A stretch of DNA of 64,000 nt from JAUSIF01 sp963711595 (GTDB lineage: Bacteria; Pseudomonadota; Alphaproteobacteria; Rhizobiales; Xanthobacteraceae), in NCBI GenBank assembly GCA_963711595.1, contig CAVQER010000001.1, positions 434,001 through 498,000 on the forward strand, given 5' to 3'. The notes beneath the pieces were generated by a model. That model made no database searches. It saw only the letters and a list, made by a program, of their open reading frames with translations, and was not told the origin of the DNA. The first letter of the stretch is position 1, and each line of letters starts with the position of its first letter. The translations under genes and the position numbers were made by a program. Of the stretch, positions 42,957 through 51,627 are shown one piece after another.

Positions 42957-44307
42957 TCACCGCGGTGTGTACAAGTAATCCGGGAGCCAAAGGGCAATGG
43001 CCGGAAAGGTGTACACGAGGATCATGGTGATAAAGACCATGAACACGAATGGCAGCGCGCCACTAAAAATATCGGTCAACTTCACATGCGGCGGTGCGAC
43101 GCCCTTGAGATAGAAGGCAGCCATCGCAACCGGCGGCGTGTTGAACGCGGTCTGCGTGTTCAAAGCGATCAGGATTCCGAAGAAGATCGGATCGATCGCG
43201 AAGTCGTCGAGCAAGGGCAGGAAGATCGGGACGAAGATGATGATGATTTCCGTCCACTCCAGCGGCCACCCCAAAAGGAAGATGATCACTTGGGTGAGCA
43301 CCAGGAACTGCGTCGATGACAGATCCAAACCGAGGAAGAATCGCTCGACCACGCCCTGTCCGCCGAGATAGGCGAACACGGACGAAAAGGTCCACGATCC
43401 GATAAAGAGGTAACACACCATCGCTGCGGCGCGAGCCGTTAGGTAGACGGAATCGCGCAACATCGTGAAATTGAGCGCTCCGTAGGCGGCTGCTAGGACG
43501 ATCGCCCCCAGCGCGCCAACCCCGGCGGCCTCCGACGGAGTTGCCAGTCCGAAAAGGATCGCTCCGAGAACCGAGACGATCAGCAGCGCCAGCGGGAAAA
43601 ACGACGTGAGCAGCGCCCATACCACCTCGGTGAAGGGGATGTCGGTCTGCTCTTTGGGCAGCTTCGGGGCAAGGCTCGGATTGATCGTCGCGCGTATGAT
43701 TACGTAGCCGATGTAAAAACCGGTCAAGAGGAAGCCGGGCAGAAACGCGGCGGCATAAAGCTTGACGGCGGATACGCCGGCGGTCGCCGCGTAGACGATC
43801 AGCAGGATGCTCGGCGGAATGAGAATGCCGAGGCAGCCGCCGGCGCACACCACTCCTGCCGAAAGCTTCACGTCATACCCGGCGCGGAGCATCGCGGGAA
43901 ACGCGAGCAGGCCCATGAGAGTCACGACCGCGCCCACGATTCCGGTCGCGGTCGCGAACATCGCGCACGTGGCAAGGGTGGCGACAGCCAGTGAGCCGGG
44001 CACGTTCTTCAGCGAAATCTGTAACGAGTGGAAATAGACGATCGAGAATGTTCGCTCGTTCGACCAGGTACCCCATAAACAGAAACAACGGCACCGCCAC
44101 GAGCACGTCATTTGAGGCCACTTCGAACGCTTTCTGCACCAGCAGGGTGAAGATGCGGTTCTCAAAAACGTCTTGCCCCGGCGTGAAATAGGCATAGAAG
44201 CCAAAGCCGACGCCCATCGCAATCAGCGTGAAGGCGATCGGAAATCCCAGCATGATGATGAAGATGAAAAGCCCCAGCATCAGCATGCCGACTTGCGGGT
44301 CAGTCAC
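42957..44307 (-). CDS. dctM: TRAP transporter large permease DctM (frameshifted)
   Basis: The large membrane subunit of a tripartite (TRAP) transporter. GTG 44307 gives VTDPQVGMLMLGLFIFIIMLGFPIAFTLIAMG and VLVAVPLFLFMGYLVERANILD, then one extra base at about 44031-44035 breaks the frame, which resumes HSLQISLKNVPGSLAVATLATC and runs to the end, with GVVCAGGCLGILIPPSI and VIIFLLGWPLEWTEIIIIF. Joined length is about 449 residues with twelve helices. Sequence features (AGGCLGILIPPSILLIVYAA, WPLEWTEI) resemble the FcbT3-type (chloro)aromatic or mannitol TRAP group. It lies between dctQ and the amidase gene. Confidence 0.9.
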
Positions 44308-44310
44308 GGC

Positions 44311-44910
44311 TCATGCCCCCTTCTGACCGGGCTCAGCATCGTGAGCATGAATCTTCTGTTCTTGCAGGATGATACTTTCCGTCTCCTCGACGTCGTGGAG
44401 GCGTTGCGGCCATACACCAGTGCGAATGCACATGATGCAGCGAACGATCTCAGCAAACCCCTGCAGCAGCAGCAGCGTGCCGGCGATCGGGATCAAAGTC
44501 TTGAGCGGGAAAACCGGAATGCCCGCGGGGCTGAAAATGCTGACTTCCTTGAACCGGATGGACGTCGCGGCATAAGGCCAACCCGCGTACATGAATGCGA
44601 ACACAGCCGGCAGGAAGAAGATGATGTAGAGCGTTAGGTCGACGGTTGCCTGCGTGCGGGGCCGCCAAAGCCGATACACGACGTCTCCACGCACGTGACC
44701 ACCGCGCGACAGCGTGTACGCGCCAGCCATCAGGAACAAAGCGCCGTAATTGATGTAGCTGAAGTCGAATGCCCAGGTGGTCGGGGCGCGCAATACGTAG
44801 CGGACAAATACCTCGTAGCTGATGCCGAGCGTCAACACCAAAATCAGCCAGGCGAACGCCTTTCCGACCCAAGTGCTCAGTCCATCGATGAAATAGAGAA
44901 ACTTCGTCAT
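44311..44910 (-). CDS. dctQ: TRAP transporter small permease DctQ
   Basis: The 199-residue protein has four helices: ~5-30 (FIDGLSTWVGKAFAWLILVLTL), ~45-65 (FDFSYINYGALFLMAGAY), ~90-110 (VDLTLYIIFFLPAVFAFMYAG) and ~140-160 (TLIPIAGTLLLLQGFAEIV), which is the DctQ layout; the motif SYEVFVRYVLRAPTTWAFD is typical of this subunit. ATG 44910 is used because it precedes the first helix; a longer frame to 44931 exists. It follows the binding protein gene after a strong hairpin and overlaps nothing; dctM begins four bases later. Confidence 0.92.
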   Translation of the reverse strand: MTKFLYFIDGLSTWVGKAFAWLILVLTLGISYEVFVRYVLRAPTTWAFDFSYINYGALFLMAGAYTLSRGGHVRGDVVYRLWRPRTQATVDLTLYIIFFLPAVFAFMYAGWPYAATSIRFKEVSIFSPAGIPVFPLKTLIPIAGTLLLLQGFAEIVRCIMCIRTGVWPQRLHDVEETESIILQEQKIHAHDAEPGQKGA

Positions 44911-44960
44911 GCGTGCCCCACGGTACGGCAACCGCCGTCAGTCCCCCGCCCCGAACGGTT

Positions 44961-44985
44961 GGGCGGCGCGAGTGTCGCGCCGCCC
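44961..44985. terminator. Perfect intercistronic hairpin between dctP and dctQ
   Basis: Eleven-base arms GGGCGGCGCGA and TCGCGCCGCCC enclose the loop GTG. It lies between the stop of dctP (45012) and the start of dctQ (44910). Such hairpins behind the binding-protein gene usually lower downstream permease expression or stabilise the upstream mRNA; the effect here is inferred. No T-run follows on the transcribed strand. Confidence 0.7.
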
Positions 44986-45011
44986 TTCCTTTCTTGAACG
45001 CGAACGTGCGA

Positions 45012-46157
45012 TCAGGTCTTCATCACGCCCGGGAAGTGATGGTTGAACGCGCCCTTGTAGTCGGTCGCGTTCAACATGCCGTAGAACACGACGCGCCGCA
45101 CCCACTCCTTCTGCGAATCCATCACCTTCTTCATGAAGGGATCCTTCGCGAGATCGGCGATGAGCCCGTCCCACGCCTTGATCTGCGCGTCGAAGATCGC
45201 TTGCGGGGTGCGATGGACATTCACTTTGTCCTTGTTGATCAGCTCCTGCAGGTCCTTCGAGTAATAATCCATCGCCTTCCACTCGTTTGCAGAAGACGTT
45301 GCTTCGGCGGCGTACTGCAGGATCGCCTGATGCTCGGCCGGCAGTTGCGTGAACTTAGAGCGCTTGATCATGACCTCGAAGTATTCGGTCGCCTGATGAT
45401 GGCTGCCGAGCATGTAGTTCTTGGCCACGTCCTGCGCGCCGAACCGGCGGTCGGAGGTCGGGTTGTTGAACTCGAAGCCTTCGATCACGCCGCGTTCCAT
45501 GGCCGGCACGATTTCGCCGCCCGGAAGCTGCGCGACGGAAGCGCCCATCGCCTGGAACAGGTCGGCCGCGAGACCGACGGTGCGATACTTGAGGCCCTTG
45601 ATCTGATCGGCTGACTTGATCTGACTTTTGAACCAGCCGAGAGGTTGGGTCGGCATCGGCATCACGAAGAAGCTCTTGATGTCGACCTTCATGATCTGAG
45701 TCTGGAGTTCTTCGTACAGCGCGTAGCCGCCGCCGTTATGAATCCAGCCGAGACCTTCGTTGGCGTTGAAACCGAACACCGGACCGGTGCCGAACAAGGA
45801 AGCCGCCTTGTGCTTGCCGTACCAGTAGACGGGCACCGTATGCGCGGCGTCGATCTGACCGCCGTTCACGCCGTCAAACACCTGAAATGGATGCACGACC
45901 GCGCCGCCGACGAGATAGTCGATCTTCAGACGGCCACCGGCCATCTTGTTGACGCGCTCGACGTAGTCCTGCGCCATCTCGTTGAAGACGTCTTTCGCGC
46001 CCCACGAACCCTGCATCTTCAGAGTCGCGGTCTGTGCGCGAGAAATCTGCGGCATCGCAATCGTGGCGGCCGCAGCCGCCCCGGCGAAACCAGCAGTCTT
46101 TAGAAATTTGCGGCGACCTGCTTCAGGCGCGTCGGTCCCGCGTACCTTCTTTGGCAT
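45012..46157 (-). CDS. dctP: TRAP transporter substrate-binding protein DctP
   Basis: This periplasmic protein captures the solute for DctQM. ATG 46157 follows GGAGGTAT and gives a Tat-type signal (AGRRKFLKTAGFAGAAAA). The 381-residue protein has KMQGSWGAKDVFNEMAQDYVERV (~40-62), KIDYLVGGAVVHPFQVFDGVNG (~72-93), NPTSDRRFGAQDVAKNYMLG (~225-244) and EYFEVMIKRSKF. These patterns fit the group of binding proteins assigned to mannitol and (chloro)aromatic acids (FcbT1 type). With pcaGH and an amidase nearby, an aromatic acid or amide is a plausible substrate, but that is inferred. Confidence 0.9.
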   Translation of the reverse strand: MPKKVRGTDAPEAGRRKFLKTAGFAGAAAAATIAMPQISRAQTATLKMQGSWGAKDVFNEMAQDYVERVNKMAGGRLKIDYLVGGAVVHPFQVFDGVNGGQIDAAHTVPVYWYGKHKAASLFGTGPVFGFNANEGLGWIHNGGGYALYEELQTQIMKVDIKSFFVMPMPTQPLGWFKSQIKSADQIKGLKYRTVGLAADLFQAMGASVAQLPGGEIVPAMERGVIEGFEFNNPTSDRRFGAQDVAKNYMLGSHHQATEYFEVMIKRSKFTQLPAEHQAILQYAAEATSSANEWKAMDYYSKDLQELINKDKVNVHRTPQAIFDAQIKAWDGLIADLAKDPFMKKVMDSQKEWVRRVVFYGMLNATDYKGAFNHHFPGVMKT

Positions 46158-46317
46158 GATGTATACCTCCCTGGGGAAACCATCGTCGATGATGGAGGAC
46201 GCGATCTGGGCGCCGCGCAAAATCACGGTGCACGTTCCTCGCGCACTCAACTCACTCTAGCAAATTCAGAGCGACTTCGGGCAAGCCTTTCGTTCTCTCG
46301 CAGTGCACAATCCTGGG

Positions 46318-47499
46318 TTACGAACGCGTGAGGAGCAGCGCCCGGAACAGGATGCACACGACAAAGAGAAGCACGGCCGCAGCGAGGAATATTGGCTTGC
46401 CACCGGTGTCGTCGAAGACCGGCGCAGCGATCGCGACGCCCGACGCCTGGCCCAGAAACAAGCAGCTAGCGAAGGTCGAAACGGCCAACCCGCGCGCCGC
46501 CGGCGCCATTTGCGTCGCATGGGTCTGCAAGGTGTTGTGGATCATGTAGTAGCTAAGGCCCGCGAGGACAGTCGCGGGAGCAACCCCGGCGGGCACCGGC
46601 GCGATTGCTATGACGACAAACGAAATTGCGACGAAGATTCCGCCCCACAGCATCAATCCGCTTTCACCCAGCAACCCGACCAATCGTCCTGCTGACGCGG
46701 CATAGATGAGACCTCCTACGCCAAATCCTGCGACAATCAGCCCGACAAGATCGAGACCAAGGCCGAAGCGCGCCCAGATGTAGGACCCGACGAAAGTATA
46801 TGCGCCGAAGAAGATCATTCCCTCGAGAAACGTCGTCCCCAGCACGATCAGCACCCAAGGCTCGCGCAACATCGAGGTGAATCTTTTCAGGACCGGATCG
46901 ACTGTTTCGGGCGAATGCGCCGGGTGAGCCGGCTGTCCTTTCACTTCAAATGCCAGGGCAACGCCCGCGATCACGAACAATGCAGCGATCAACACGAACA
47001 CATAGCGCCAACCGAAATGTTCGGCGATGGCTCCCGCAAACACCTGGCCGAGGACCATTCCGGAAATCTGACCGCTCAAGAAGCGCCCGAGCACTGGCTG
47101 CCGCCGCTCATATGGGACGACGTCGCCGATCCACGCAAAAGCGAGCGGAATGATCGCCGCCGCGGTCAGTGCGACCGCGATGCGGGCGACCGTCAACATT
47201 GCGAGGGAAGTCGCCAGCGCACACCAAACCGTGGCGATGCTCGAGAAGATGGTGGCGGCCGCCATCACGCGAAGCTTGCCGAAGCGGTCGCCGATGAAAC
47301 CGTAGCAGAAACCTGCAAGGGCGTAGCCGACCCCGAAAACGGTGACCACCTTCGCGGCGTCACCGGGTGTGGTCGAAAACGCGGCCGCGATATCGGGCAG
47401 TATCGGATCGCAGGCGCGCAACGATACGGAGCTGGCGAAGCTCGCCGCACCAAGGAAAAGCAGCGTGCGCGTCGTGTTCAGCCCGTGCGCCTGGCTCAT
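46318..47499 (-). CDS. MFS transporter
   Basis: The 393-residue protein from ATG 47499 has twelve predicted helices with the MFS loop 2-3 motif GDRFGKLRVM (~75-84), the second-half counterpart around residues 265-275, and a central hydrophilic loop (VKGQPAHPAHSPETVDPVLKRF). The drug-efflux-like (DHA) family shape is most likely. A longer frame to 47625 has no support. It lies thirteen bases after pcaG and is probably in the same operon, so import or export of an aromatic acid is conceivable; the substrate is not known. Confidence 0.88.
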   Translation of the reverse strand: MSQAHGLNTTRTLLFLGAASFASSVSLRACDPILPDIAAAFSTTPGDAAKVVTVFGVGYALAGFCYGFIGDRFGKLRVMAAATIFSSIATVWCALATSLAMLTVARIAVALTAAAIIPLAFAWIGDVVPYERRQPVLGRFLSGQISGMVLGQVFAGAIAEHFGWRYVFVLIAALFVIAGVALAFEVKGQPAHPAHSPETVDPVLKRFTSMLREPWVLIVLGTTFLEGMIFFGAYTFVGSYIWARFGLGLDLVGLIVAGFGVGGLIYAASAGRLVGLLGESGLMLWGGIFVAISFVVIAIAPVPAGVAPATVLAGLSYYMIHNTLQTHATQMAPAARGLAVSTFASCLFLGQASGVAIAAPVFDDTGGKPIFLAAAVLLFVVCILFRALLLTRS

Positions 47500-47512
47500 G
47501 AATCGCGCCGGG

Positions 47513-48085
47513 TCAGACGTCGAAGAATACGGTCTCGCCCTTGCCCTGGAGCACGATATCGAACACGAACGGCCCGCCCTTCCCATTTTTGCGGCGGGCG
47601 ACGAGCGTCGACCGTCGCGCGTCATCGGCGATGCGGCCGAGGATCGGATCGTCGGCGTTCGACTTTTCGTCCTCGAAGTACATCCGCGTCACGAGCTGCT
47701 TCAGCATTCCGCGCGCGAACACCGTCACGTTGACGTGCGGCGCCTGTAACGTGTTGCCGGGTCCGGGGACCGGACCGGGCCGGATCGTCTGAAAGCTGTA
47801 ACGACCGTCCTTGTCGGTCGCACACCGTCCGAAGCCGTGAAAACTCGGATCGAGCGGCTTCTCCTGCTTGTCTTCCGGGTGGTCGTAGCGGCCCTCGGCG
47901 TTCGCCTGCCAAATTTCGATCAAGGCATCGTTGAGTGGCTGGCCATCGCCATCGAGCACGCGCCCCTCGATTGTGATGCGCTCGCCCCTGGTCTTGTCGG
48001 TGGCAAGGACCGGGCCCTCGAACAGCGGCAGCGCGAAGTGAAAGAACGGACCGACGGTCTGCGAAGGAGTTTGGCCATGCGCCAC
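47513..48085 (-). CDS. pcaG: Protocatechuate 3,4-dioxygenase, alpha subunit
   Basis: PcaG pairs with PcaH to open the ring of protocatechuate in the beta-ketoadipate pathway. The 190-residue protein from GTG 48085 has SQTVGPFFHFALP (~9-21), VLDGDGQPLNDALIEIWQANAEGRYDHP (~43-70), GRCATDKDGRYSF and PHVNVTVFARGMLKQLVTRMYF (~122-143). The iron ligands (two Tyr, two His) are in PcaH, not here, as expected for the alpha subunit. It starts just after the pcaH stop. Other pca genes are not in the window. Confidence 0.93.
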   Translation of the reverse strand: MAHGQTPSQTVGPFFHFALPLFEGPVLATDKTRGERITIEGRVLDGDGQPLNDALIEIWQANAEGRYDHPEDKQEKPLDPSFHGFGRCATDKDGRYSFQTIRPGPVPGPGNTLQAPHVNVTVFARGMLKQLVTRMYFEDEKSNADDPILGRIADDARRSTLVARRKNGKGGPFVFDIVLQGKGETVFFDV

Positions 48086-48086
48086 G

Positions 48087-48803
48087 TCAGTGATCCTCGT
48101 CGTTGTCGAGCGGTGTCGCATTGCGTCCGCGCACCACGATGTCGAACTGATAGCCGAGCGCCCATTCGGGCTGGGTGAGATTGATGTCGAACTTGCAGAT
48201 CATGCGTTCGCGCGCCTGCGGATCGGGAACGCCGTTCATGATTGGATCGATCGGGATGAGCGGATCGCCCGGAAAGAACATCTGTGTGACGAGACGCGTG
48301 AGGTAGCTCGGCCCGAACAAAGAGAAATGGATATGCGCCGGCCGCCACGCGTTGTGGTGGTTCTTCCACGGATAGGCGCCGGGCTTGATCGTGGTGAAAG
48401 TGTAGCGACCCTCCGCGTCCGTAATCACCCGACCGCCGCCGGTAAAGTTCGGGTCAAGCGGGGCGGGATGCTGGTCGACGTCGTGACGATAGCGGCCCGC
48501 GGCATTCGCCTGCCAGATTTCGACGAGGGTGCCTGGTTGTGGCCGTCCGTTCTCATCGAGCACGCGCCCGGTGACGATAATGCGCTCGCCCAACGGTTCG
48601 CCTTCATGGTCCTTCGTGAGATCGGAATCTTCGGGGATCACCCGGCTGTGGCCGTAGACGGGGCCAGTGACTTCGGACAGCGTCTGCGGAATGAGGAGGA
48701 GCGGCTGCTTTGGCGCCCGCTTCACCGTCGAGGCGTAGGGCGGAAACAACGAGGGCGGCCAAGCGCCCTTGTCCTGCGGATTATAAGGAGCGGGATCAGT
48801 CAC
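48087..48803 (-). CDS. pcaH: Protocatechuate 3,4-dioxygenase, beta subunit
   Basis: The iron-binding subunit. GTG 48803 has GGAGGAAA just upstream and gives 238 residues (VTDPAPYNPQDKGAWPPSLF). Key parts are LVEIWQANAAGRYRHDVD (~97-114) with the first Tyr ligand, PGAYPWKNHHNAWRPAHIHFSLFG (~147-170) with the second Tyr and both His ligands (quoted in part), and LVTQMFFPGDPLI. The longer frame to 49022 is rejected because it lacks a ribosome-binding site. It heads the pcaH-pcaG-MFS group, with 125 bases to the FkbM gene upstream. Confidence 0.94.
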   Translation of the reverse strand: MTDPAPYNPQDKGAWPPSLFPPYASTVKRAPKQPLLLIPQTLSEVTGPVYGHSRVIPEDSDLTKDHEGEPLGERIIVTGRVLDENGRPQPGTLVEIWQANAAGRYRHDVDQHPAPLDPNFTGGGRVITDAEGRYTFTTIKPGAYPWKNHHNAWRPAHIHFSLFGPSYLTRLVTQMFFPGDPLIPIDPIMNGVPDPQARERMICKFDINLTQPEWALGYQFDIVVRGRNATPLDNDEDH

Positions 48804-48928
48804 GGTTTCCTCCGGGTGCGCTCGAGCGCGGCGGACGAGGCGCGACAAGTATACAGACTGTGCGCGCGCGTGGCCTATAGCCGCTCGTGCGCCGGAAGGG
48901 AACCGCCGCAAAAGCCGCGGCCGGACGG

Positions 48929-49708
48929 CTATCGACGTTCGCCAGTTGAACCTAGGCTGGATGGATCGAGACTGGCGTAGACGTCTCCGGAATTCGTCTT
49001 GACGGGCAAACTCTCGATCCATTGGGCGATCGCCCGCACATCGATCGGCGCCGCGTGGACGAGTTGTTGGCTCTCGCCAAGCGCAGCATTGAAAACATAC
49101 GGGCCCAGACCGGCGATGCGCCGGATCGCGCGTAGCGCTACTTCGCGCTGGATCGTCGTGAACTCGATGGACAAAGCCGCCAGCGGCCGCGAAAGGCCCG
49201 CGAGCACCTCGTCTTCAAAGCCTTCCACATCGATTTTCACAAAGCGCGGTTCGCCATGGCGGGAGATCAGCGCGTCGAGCGTGGTCACCGGAACGCGCAC
49301 CGAACGGGTCCAGCGCTGTTCTTCCCACCCTGGGGCTCCGTCGGCGGCCCGAATGAACTCATCCGAGGCGGTTGCGACCGTGGGATTTTGCAAATTCAGT
49401 CTCAGATCGAGTTCTCCGGGTGCACGACCGACTGCGACCCGCTCGATCGTCACTCCGCGATCAAGGGCAAACAGCACGCGTAGCGTACGGGCGAGCGCAG
49501 GTTGCGGCTCAACCGCAACCGCCCGGGCGCCGAGGCGGCGGAACGAGGCCACACGATCACCCACGTGCGACCCTATGTCGAACGCGACATCGCCGGACTT
49601 CAGAAACCGCCCATGCAGCGCGTCCATGGCGCGGCGTCGCTCGGCATCTCCATAGTAGATGCGCAGCGAGCGCACGACCCCGGAGAGAGTAGCAAATGCT
49701 TCGCGCAC
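48929..49708 (-). CDS. FkbM family methyltransferase
   Basis: The 259-residue protein has motif I AFDIGSHVGDRVASFRRLGA (~42-61), AVEPQPALARTLRVLF (~66-81), RVAVGRAPGELDLRL (~90-104), VTTLDALISRHGEPRFVKIDVEGFEDEVL (~141-169, given in part) and a C-terminal domain. This is the FkbM pattern for O-methylation of sugars or natural products. It starts nine bases after the end of the opgH gene on the same strand, so they are co-transcribed and it may modify a glucan or other cell-surface sugar; that is inferred. Confidence 0.85.
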   Translation of the reverse strand: MREAFATLSGVVRSLRIYYGDAERRRAMDALHGRFLKSGDVAFDIGSHVGDRVASFRRLGARAVAVEPQPALARTLRVLFALDRGVTIERVAVGRAPGELDLRLNLQNPTVATASDEFIRAADGAPGWEEQRWTRSVRVPVTTLDALISRHGEPRFVKIDVEGFEDEVLAGLSRPLAALSIEFTTIQREVALRAIRRIAGLGPYVFNAALGESQQLVHAAPIDVRAIAQWIESLPVKTNSGDVYASLDPSSLGSTGERR

Positions 49709-49717
49709 TTCGATCTC

Positions 49718-51517
49718 TCAGCTTCGACCGCGCGGCAGGATGGCGGCGAGCTCGCGCGGCTGATCGAACTCCTCGGGGATGCCGCAGAAACGATGCGCTT
49801 GGGCCAAGGCTCCGAGTTCCGGCGAAGTGGTCCACACTGCAAAAGGGATCGAAAGCAGCGGTCCTGCAAGAAACGGCGAAAACCAAAGGATCGCGATCGG
49901 ATTCGTCGCGGCCAAGAGCAGGAATATCGCGAGACCGAAAAGCGTGTGCGGCCAGAACACGCGCAGCGCTTCGCTCCACGTCAGCCGGTACCGGTCGCGC
50001 CGCTGTCCGTCCCAGGTGATGGTTTTGCCGAGTAACAACGCGGCCATGAAGATGGTCTGACCGACCATCGTGATTGCGGTGAGCATCAGGTTGAAGACGG
50101 TTTCCGCGACCGCGCCGATCAGGAGCCACCCTAGCCCGCCGTATCGCTTCGACGACCGAAGGGCCGCATCGATTACGCCGGCGATCTTTGGCGTGATCAG
50201 CATGAGAAACCAGACCAGATAGAACAGAAGCGCGGAGCCAACCGGAAACGGTGTGCCGGGTGCCGCAAGGGCGACGGCAATCGCGGCAAGAATAACGAAC
50301 AAGATGTACGCAGCGACGCCGACGAACATCTGAATGGCGAATGCGATGTTGAAGCGGCCTGTCGGCAGCCGTGGCAGCCGGACAAGTTTAAAGTATTGAA
50401 GATTGCCCTGGCACCAGCGCAGGTCGCGCCCGACGAAATCGGGCAGCGCGGGCGGCATTTCCTCCCAGCTGCCGTCCTCCTCCGGCAACACGCGGACCTC
50501 GAAGCCTGCGTTGCGCATCAGCACCGCTTCGATCTGGTCGTGCGACAAGATGTGACCGCCGAACGGCGGCTTGCCCGGAAGCTCCGGCAGCCGGCAGTGT
50601 TCCCGGAACGGAGCGATGCGGACAGCCGCGTTGTGACCCCAGAACGGGCCGCAGTCAGCGTGCCACCAAGCGTTCCCGGAGATGAACGATCGCATTGCGT
50701 GCCGCATTCCAAACTGGAATACGCGCGCAAAGAAACTCGGACTCGGCATGCCGACAACGAGGCTCTGCAGAATGCCGAGACGCGGATTCGCCTGCATTAC
50801 CCGCACGAGCCGCAGAATCAACTCGCCGGTCATCAGGCTGTCGGCATCGAGCGGCACCATCAGATCGTACTGCGCGCCCCACCGCTCGACGAAGTCCCGG
50901 ACGTTGCCCGCCTTGAAGCCCGTGTTCTCTCCTCGTCGGCGATAAAAGAAGCGTGCGCTCCCGCCGAGCTCCTCTTGCAGCGCCGTGTACGCAGCTTCTT
51001 CGGCTTCGATGACGTCGGCGCGCGAGCTGTCGCTGAGGATGAAGTAATCGAACCTATCGCCATAGCCGGTCGCGTCGACGCTCTCCTTGACGGTCCGCAA
51101 GCGCAAAAATGCGCGGGCTGGATCTTCGTTGCGAACGGTCATGGTCACGGCAACACCGACAAAAACCGGATCGTCGGCACGCGCGCGTCCAACGGGGGGA
51201 ATGATCGACTTCAGCGGGTCGCGCACGACATGTAGGACGAGAACGCCAATGACGGAATTCCAGAATCCGATCGTGACCCAAGGCGCGTAGATCAGAAAGG
51301 TGATCAACAAAAGAACGTCGATCAGCGAAAATCCGTCGGCGGCTAAAATGCTCACTAGCCACCAAGCGAGCCCGACCAGCGCGGCAATATTCAGCGCGCC
51401 GAAAAACACGCGCCGAAAGAGCAGGACCGCGAGCGATTGTGTGCCCGTCGGAGTTCGCACCGACGACGATTGCGTTCCGGCCGCGGTTAACTTTGCCGAT
51501 GATGGATCTGCCGACAT
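49718..51517 (-). CDS. opgH: Glucans biosynthesis glucosyltransferase MdoH/OpgH
   Basis: OpgH makes the backbone of osmoregulated periplasmic glucans at the inner membrane. The 599-residue protein has two N-terminal helices (FFGALNIAALVGLAWWLVSIL, VLLLITFLIYAPWVTIGFW), the GT2 domain with MTVRNEDPARAFLRL, ILSDSSRADV, VPLDADSLMTGEL (~220-232), SHDQIEAVLMRNAGFEVR and the D-x-R-W motif DLRWCQGNLQY (~375-385), then five to six C-terminal helices. It is shorter than E. coli OpgH, as in many Hyphomicrobiales. The partner opgG is not in the window. Confidence 0.9.
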   Translation of the reverse strand: MSADPSSAKLTAAGTQSSSVRTPTGTQSLAVLLFRRVFFGALNIAALVGLAWWLVSILAADGFSLIDVLLLITFLIYAPWVTIGFWNSVIGVLVLHVVRDPLKSIIPPVGRARADDPVFVGVAVTMTVRNEDPARAFLRLRTVKESVDATGYGDRFDYFILSDSSRADVIEAEEAAYTALQEELGGSARFFYRRRGENTGFKAGNVRDFVERWGAQYDLMVPLDADSLMTGELILRLVRVMQANPRLGILQSLVVGMPSPSFFARVFQFGMRHAMRSFISGNAWWHADCGPFWGHNAAVRIAPFREHCRLPELPGKPPFGGHILSHDQIEAVLMRNAGFEVRVLPEEDGSWEEMPPALPDFVGRDLRWCQGNLQYFKLVRLPRLPTGRFNIAFAIQMFVGVAAYILFVILAAIAVALAAPGTPFPVGSALLFYLVWFLMLITPKIAGVIDAALRSSKRYGGLGWLLIGAVAETVFNLMLTAITMVGQTIFMAALLLGKTITWDGQRRDRYRLTWSEALRVFWPHTLFGLAIFLLLAATNPIAILWFSPFLAGPLLSIPFAVWTTSPELGALAQAHRFCGIPEEFDQPRELAAILPRGRS

Positions 51518-51627
51518 CGATTGGCTTCGCCCGGGGCGCCCTCGCCTTCCGCCCGGAAATCGCTACAACCCCGTGGCGGAATTGTGCTCCCCGAACGCGG
51601 TATCCCCTTTGCCCTAATAGGCCACAA

